From Flavitalea sp966112615 (lineage in GTDB: Bacteria > Bacteroidota > Bacteroidia > Chitinophagales > Chitinophagaceae): DNA of 64,000 nt. Shown here in pieces: positions 61,614 to 64,000 of the stretch. The position numbers and the translations under genes were made by a program. Under the pieces are notes generated by a model. That model was given only the letters and a program-made list of their open reading frames with translations, was not told where the DNA came from and did no database searches. The stretch is taken from positions 62,001 to 126,000 of the forward strand of contig CBHWDO010000006.1 in the NCBI GenBank assembly GCA_966112615.1, given 5' to 3'. Every line of letters starts with the position of its first letter. Within the stretch, counting starts at the first letter, position 1.

Positions 61614-62955
61614 TTTAAAAATTGGTTTGTTATATTTTCTACTGGGAATTTCAGTCCTCGTAATAATAATTCATTTCATTTATTTTAAATATACTTTTCC
61701 AGGTATAACTGTTGATGAAGCAAGTTTTTTTTCACCTGCATATAATATTGCAAAAAATGGAAATCTTGTAACTTCTGTCCATAGTAGTTCATTACCGGCA
61801 GGCTCGCAATTTACTTATTGGATGCCGCCTCTATATATGGTTCTTCTTGGAATATTTTTAAAAATATCCGGTCCAACTGTATTAAATGCGAAATTATTTT
61901 CCTTTATCATTACGCTACTTTGTTGCCTTCCCATCTCGGGATTAGTCAAAGATAAATTTCATAAGATTTTACTTTGCTCCTTATTCTTAATAATTCCCTT
62001 TGTAATAATTTCTTCCTCCTTCATAAGGATGGAATCTCTGTCTACTCTATTATCAGTTGTTTTACTATACAGTGTTTATAGAAATAGTCACTCATATATT
62101 TTAGGCATTCTTTGCGGTTTGATGATTATGTGTCATCCTATGTTGATGGGAAATGTTATTGCCTGCAGTCTATTTGTTCTCACACGTTCCTGGAAAGATC
62201 TGTTTTATTTTGTAGTAGCTTTATTACTTTCAATATCGCCTTACCTCTACTATATTTTTCAGGATCTGGAAATGTTCATTAGCCAGATGCAACTACAGAT
62301 TCAAAGAAAATTCTCTCATGGTTATTTTGGGGATTTAATCTATGTGGCGCAAGTTTTACCAGTTGTATTGTTTTCTTATCTGGTATTCATAAAATCCCGG
62401 ATTGGAAAAGATCTAAGATTATTCCTGTTGTCAGGATTTAGTATTTCATTTATTTTATTTTTGAAGTCCGGAGAGTTTAATTATCATATTTACCTGGTTC
62501 CATATTTTATTATGGCATTTGCATTAATGTTAGAGAATAATGTATTTGCAAAGTTACAGGTAGTAATATCCCTTTCCTCTTTTGCCTTCTTTACTCTTTT
62601 ACTAGTTCAGAAGTACCAAAAGAATTACTATAAAAGTGATAAAACATATTATGAAATAACGACTATGCTGGAACTTAATCCAGTATGGAAAGGTTCTTCG
62701 ATATTTGTGGATGGATTATTTGATGTATCAAAATATTTAATATCAAAAGGGGAAAAGGTTGAACGATTTAATGCTGTTGCTAGAAGAAATGATAATAATT
62801 GGGTAGATAGTTATAATTGTATCATAGCGGTAAAGGAAGTCAAAAAGCCTTCGAAGCTTTTTGTGGTAGAAAATCTTAGAAATTATGATTTGAAGTTTCA
62901 AAAATTAACTTCAGATAGCCTGGCTGAAGTTTTAATTTATCAGAGAAGACCTTAA
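61603..62955 (+). CDS. Multi-pass membrane protein, GT-C (ArnT/PMT-like) candidate
   Basis: 450 residues with about ten to twelve helices. The first extracytoplasmic loop has ITVDEASFFSPAYNIAKNG, resembling the acidic loop of GT39/ArnT-type glycosyltransferases that use lipid-linked sugars, followed by YWMPPLYMVLLGIFL. The C-terminal 110 residues are soluble. It starts at GTG, 11 nt inside the WcaJ-like gene. Last gene of the locus, ended by a terminator. Could add a side-branch sugar after flipping; weakly supported. Confidence 0.65.
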   Translation: MPGNLKIGLLYFLLGISVLVIIIHFIYFKYTFPGITVDEASFFSPAYNIAKNGNLVTSVHSSSLPAGSQFTYWMPPLYMVLLGIFLKISGPTVLNAKLFSFIITLLCCLPISGLVKDKFHKILLCSLFLIIPFVIISSSFIRMESLSTLLSVVLLYSVYRNSHSYILGILCGLMIMCHPMLMGNVIACSLFVLTRSWKDLFYFVVALLLSISPYLYYIFQDLEMFISQMQLQIQRKFSHGYFGDLIYVAQVLPVVLFSYLVFIKSRIGKDLRLFLLSGFSISFILFLKSGEFNYHIYLVPYFIMAFALMLENNVFAKLQVVISLSSFAFFTLLLVQKYQKNYYKSDKTYYEITTMLELNPVWKGSSIFVDGLFDVSKYLISKGEKVERFNAVARRNDNNWVDSYNCIIAVKEVKKPSKLFVVENLRNYDLKFQKLTSDSLAEVLIYQRRP

Positions 62956-62989
62956 AGTAGTAACTACTAACATTAAGAATTTCATCAAC

Positions 62990-63011
62990 GCCTCCCCCGG
63001 GAGGCTTTTTT
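62990..63011 (+). terminator. Rho-independent terminator of the exopolysaccharide locus
   Basis: GCCTCC (62990-62995) pairs with GGAGGC (63000-63005) around CCCG, followed by six T. It marks the 3' end of the 18-gene transcript. Confidence 0.85.
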
Positions 63012-63042
63012 ATGCCCATCCCTTTCTCATGAATTATTCCCA

Positions 63043-63050
63043 TATTTTTG
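63043..63050 (+). promoter_or_regulatory. -7 box of dgt, near-leaderless spacing
   Basis: TATTTTTG is an exact match to TAnnTTTG and ends 6 nt before the ATG at 63057. Confidence 0.5.
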
Positions 63051-63056
63051 CTTTCC

Positions 63057-64000
63057 ATGAATTTCGAATCCATTTTTACCCATAAACGCGTTGGTTCCGA
63101 TAAGATCCCGGCTGGTCCCAGGTCCGGTTTCCAGAGAGATTTTGATAGATTGATTTTTTCATCTCCCTTTAGAAGGCTTCAAAATAAAACCCAGGTATTT
63201 CCTTTGCCCGGTACCTCTTTTGTCCATAACAGGCTGACACATTCCCTGGAAGTGGCATCTGTTGGACGTTCCCTGGGTAAAATGGTAGGTGAAAGAATCA
63301 GTGAGGCATATCGTGGTATTGATAACGACGTGTTTGAATTCTATCGCTATGAACTGGCGAATGTTATCGCAGCCGCCTGCCTTGCTCATGATATTGGTAA
63401 TCCTGCTTTTGGACATTCCGGCGAAAAGGCAATATCAGCATATTTTATTGATCATGGGGCAGATCAGTTCAATGGACAACAACTAAGGCAGTATTTCAAT
63501 GAAAAGGAGTGGAGCGATCTGTGCAATTTTGAAGGCAACGCTAATGCAGTACGGGTTCTTACCCATAGCTTCAAAGGCCGCTTCAAAGGTGGCTTTGGAT
63601 TGACATATACTACGATTGCTTCTATTCTGAAATATCCGTGTGAATCCGTTGCCCGTGATAAATCTTTCCGGCACCGAAAAAAGTTTGGATTCTTTCAATC
63701 GGAAAAAGATTCCATTAAGGAAATTGCTGATGCTTTGGGTATGATACAAGAGTCCGCAGAACCTTTGGTTTATAAACGTCACCCATTTGTTTACCTGGTC
63801 GAAGCTGCAGATGATATCTGCTATAGCATTGTTGATATGGAGGATGCTCAACGACTTGGGATCTTAAATGCTAAAGAAGTTTATGAAGCATTTATGGAAG
63901 TGATTGATAAAGTTGCAGATGATCCTAAAGCAAGTGAATACTATCACTCTATTGAGGATGTCAATGAAGCATTGGCTTTTCTTCGTGCACGTGTGATCAA
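63057..64000 (+). CDS. dgt: Deoxyguanosinetriphosphate triphosphohydrolase, N-terminal part (3' truncated by window)
   Basis: Hydrolyses dGTP to deoxyguanosine and triphosphate. 314 complete codons are present with no stop before the window edge. N-terminal KRVGSDKIPAGPRSGFQRDF and SPFRRLQNKTQVFPL are Dgt signatures. HD-domain metal ligands are His62 in RLTHSLEV and His111-Asp112 in CLAHDIGNPAFGHSGEKA; YLVEAADDICYSIVDMEDA carries a further aspartate ligand. Start chosen at the ATG right after the -7 box, matching the family N-terminus. Independent of the exopolysaccharide locus. Confidence 0.95.
   Translation, partial: MNFESIFTHKRVGSDKIPAGPRSGFQRDFDRLIFSSPFRRLQNKTQVFPLPGTSFVHNRLTHSLEVASVGRSLGKMVGERISEAYRGIDNDVFEFYRYELANVIAAACLAHDIGNPAFGHSGEKAISAYFIDHGADQFNGQQLRQYFNEKEWSDLCNFEGNANAVRVLTHSFKGRFKGGFGLTYTTIASILKYPCESVARDKSFRHRKKFGFFQSEKDSIKEIADALGMIQESAEPLVYKRHPFVYLVEAADDICYSIVDMEDAQRLGILNAKEVYEAFMEVIDKVADDPKASEYYHSIEDVNEALAFLRARVI

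Overview
The window reads as a chromosomal segment of a Bacteroidota bacterium, most likely a member of the Chitinophagaceae or a close relative. Supporting signs are Bacteroidota-type -7 promoter boxes (TAnnTTTG) ahead of several genes, two very large secreted proteins with C-terminal type IX secretion (T9SS) sorting domains, a PorQ-like T9SS component, a PUR-alpha-like DUF3276 protein, few Shine-Dalgarno sequences, and many TAATG stop/start couplings. No rRNA, tRNA, CRISPR array, prophage or canonical insertion sequence was recognised.

Layout. 1-3.3 kb: C-terminal half of a CzcA/CusA-type RND metal efflux pump and a convergent sensor histidine kinase. 3.3-7.1 kb: oxidative pentose phosphate operon gnd-zwf-pgl ending in a clear terminator; pgi lies at 27.5-29.2 kb. 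7.1-13.2 kb: a T9SS cargo protein, a DUF486 membrane protein, an operon of FucP-like sugar permease, mutarotase and SDR, and a DUF2231-Rieske protein. 13.2-14.3 kb: a HipA-like kinase/DUF3037 pair. 14.4-18.9 kb: hexuronate operon uxaB-uxaA-uxaC. 18.9-39 kb: mixed housekeeping genes (esterase, ABC exporter, DUF3276, giant T9SS lipoprotein-like cargo, four-helix-bundle S23 protein, pgi, threonine aldolase, porQ, receiver-only regulator, bioB, M42 peptidase, UbiA-like enzyme, LuxE-like ligase, Gfo/Idh oxidoreductase, GntP permease). This stretch is peppered with arrays of 7-, 8- or 9-bp degenerate repeats at gene borders. 39-41.5 kb: YdjM-like hydrolase, phospholipase D/cardiolipin synthase and a small orphan protein. 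41.5-42.3 kb: long non-coding leader. 42.3-63 kb: an 18-gene, co-directional exopolysaccharide locus (Wza, Wzc, Wzx, Wzy, WcaJ-type initiating transferase, ManC, Gmd, fucosyltransferase, several glycosyltransferases, acyl and pyruvyl decorations) closed by a terminator. 63-64 kb: start of dgt, running off the window.

How the genes work together. Pgi, Zwf, Pgl and Gnd handle hexose phosphate flux. UxaCBA converts hexuronates to 2-keto-3-deoxygluconate, and GntP/FucP permeases could feed sugars in. The polysaccharide locus makes GDP-mannose and its 4-keto-6-deoxy derivative, builds a repeat unit on undecaprenyl phosphate, then flips, polymerises and exports it. PorQ would serve cargo such as the two T9SS proteins.

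The most unusual signals are: (i) a four-helix-bundle (S23/IVP-like) gene between inverted 9-bp-repeat arrays, with its start codon inside a perfect 14-bp hairpin, resembling an undescribed mobile element; (ii) a genome-specific family of short-period arrays that supply stop codons and C-termini to flanking genes; (iii) at least five genes whose -7 box lies exactly 4 nt before the start codon, implying leaderless mRNAs; and (iv) another hairpin burying the start codon of the Rieske gene. Functions are inferred from recognised motifs, and no database search was run.
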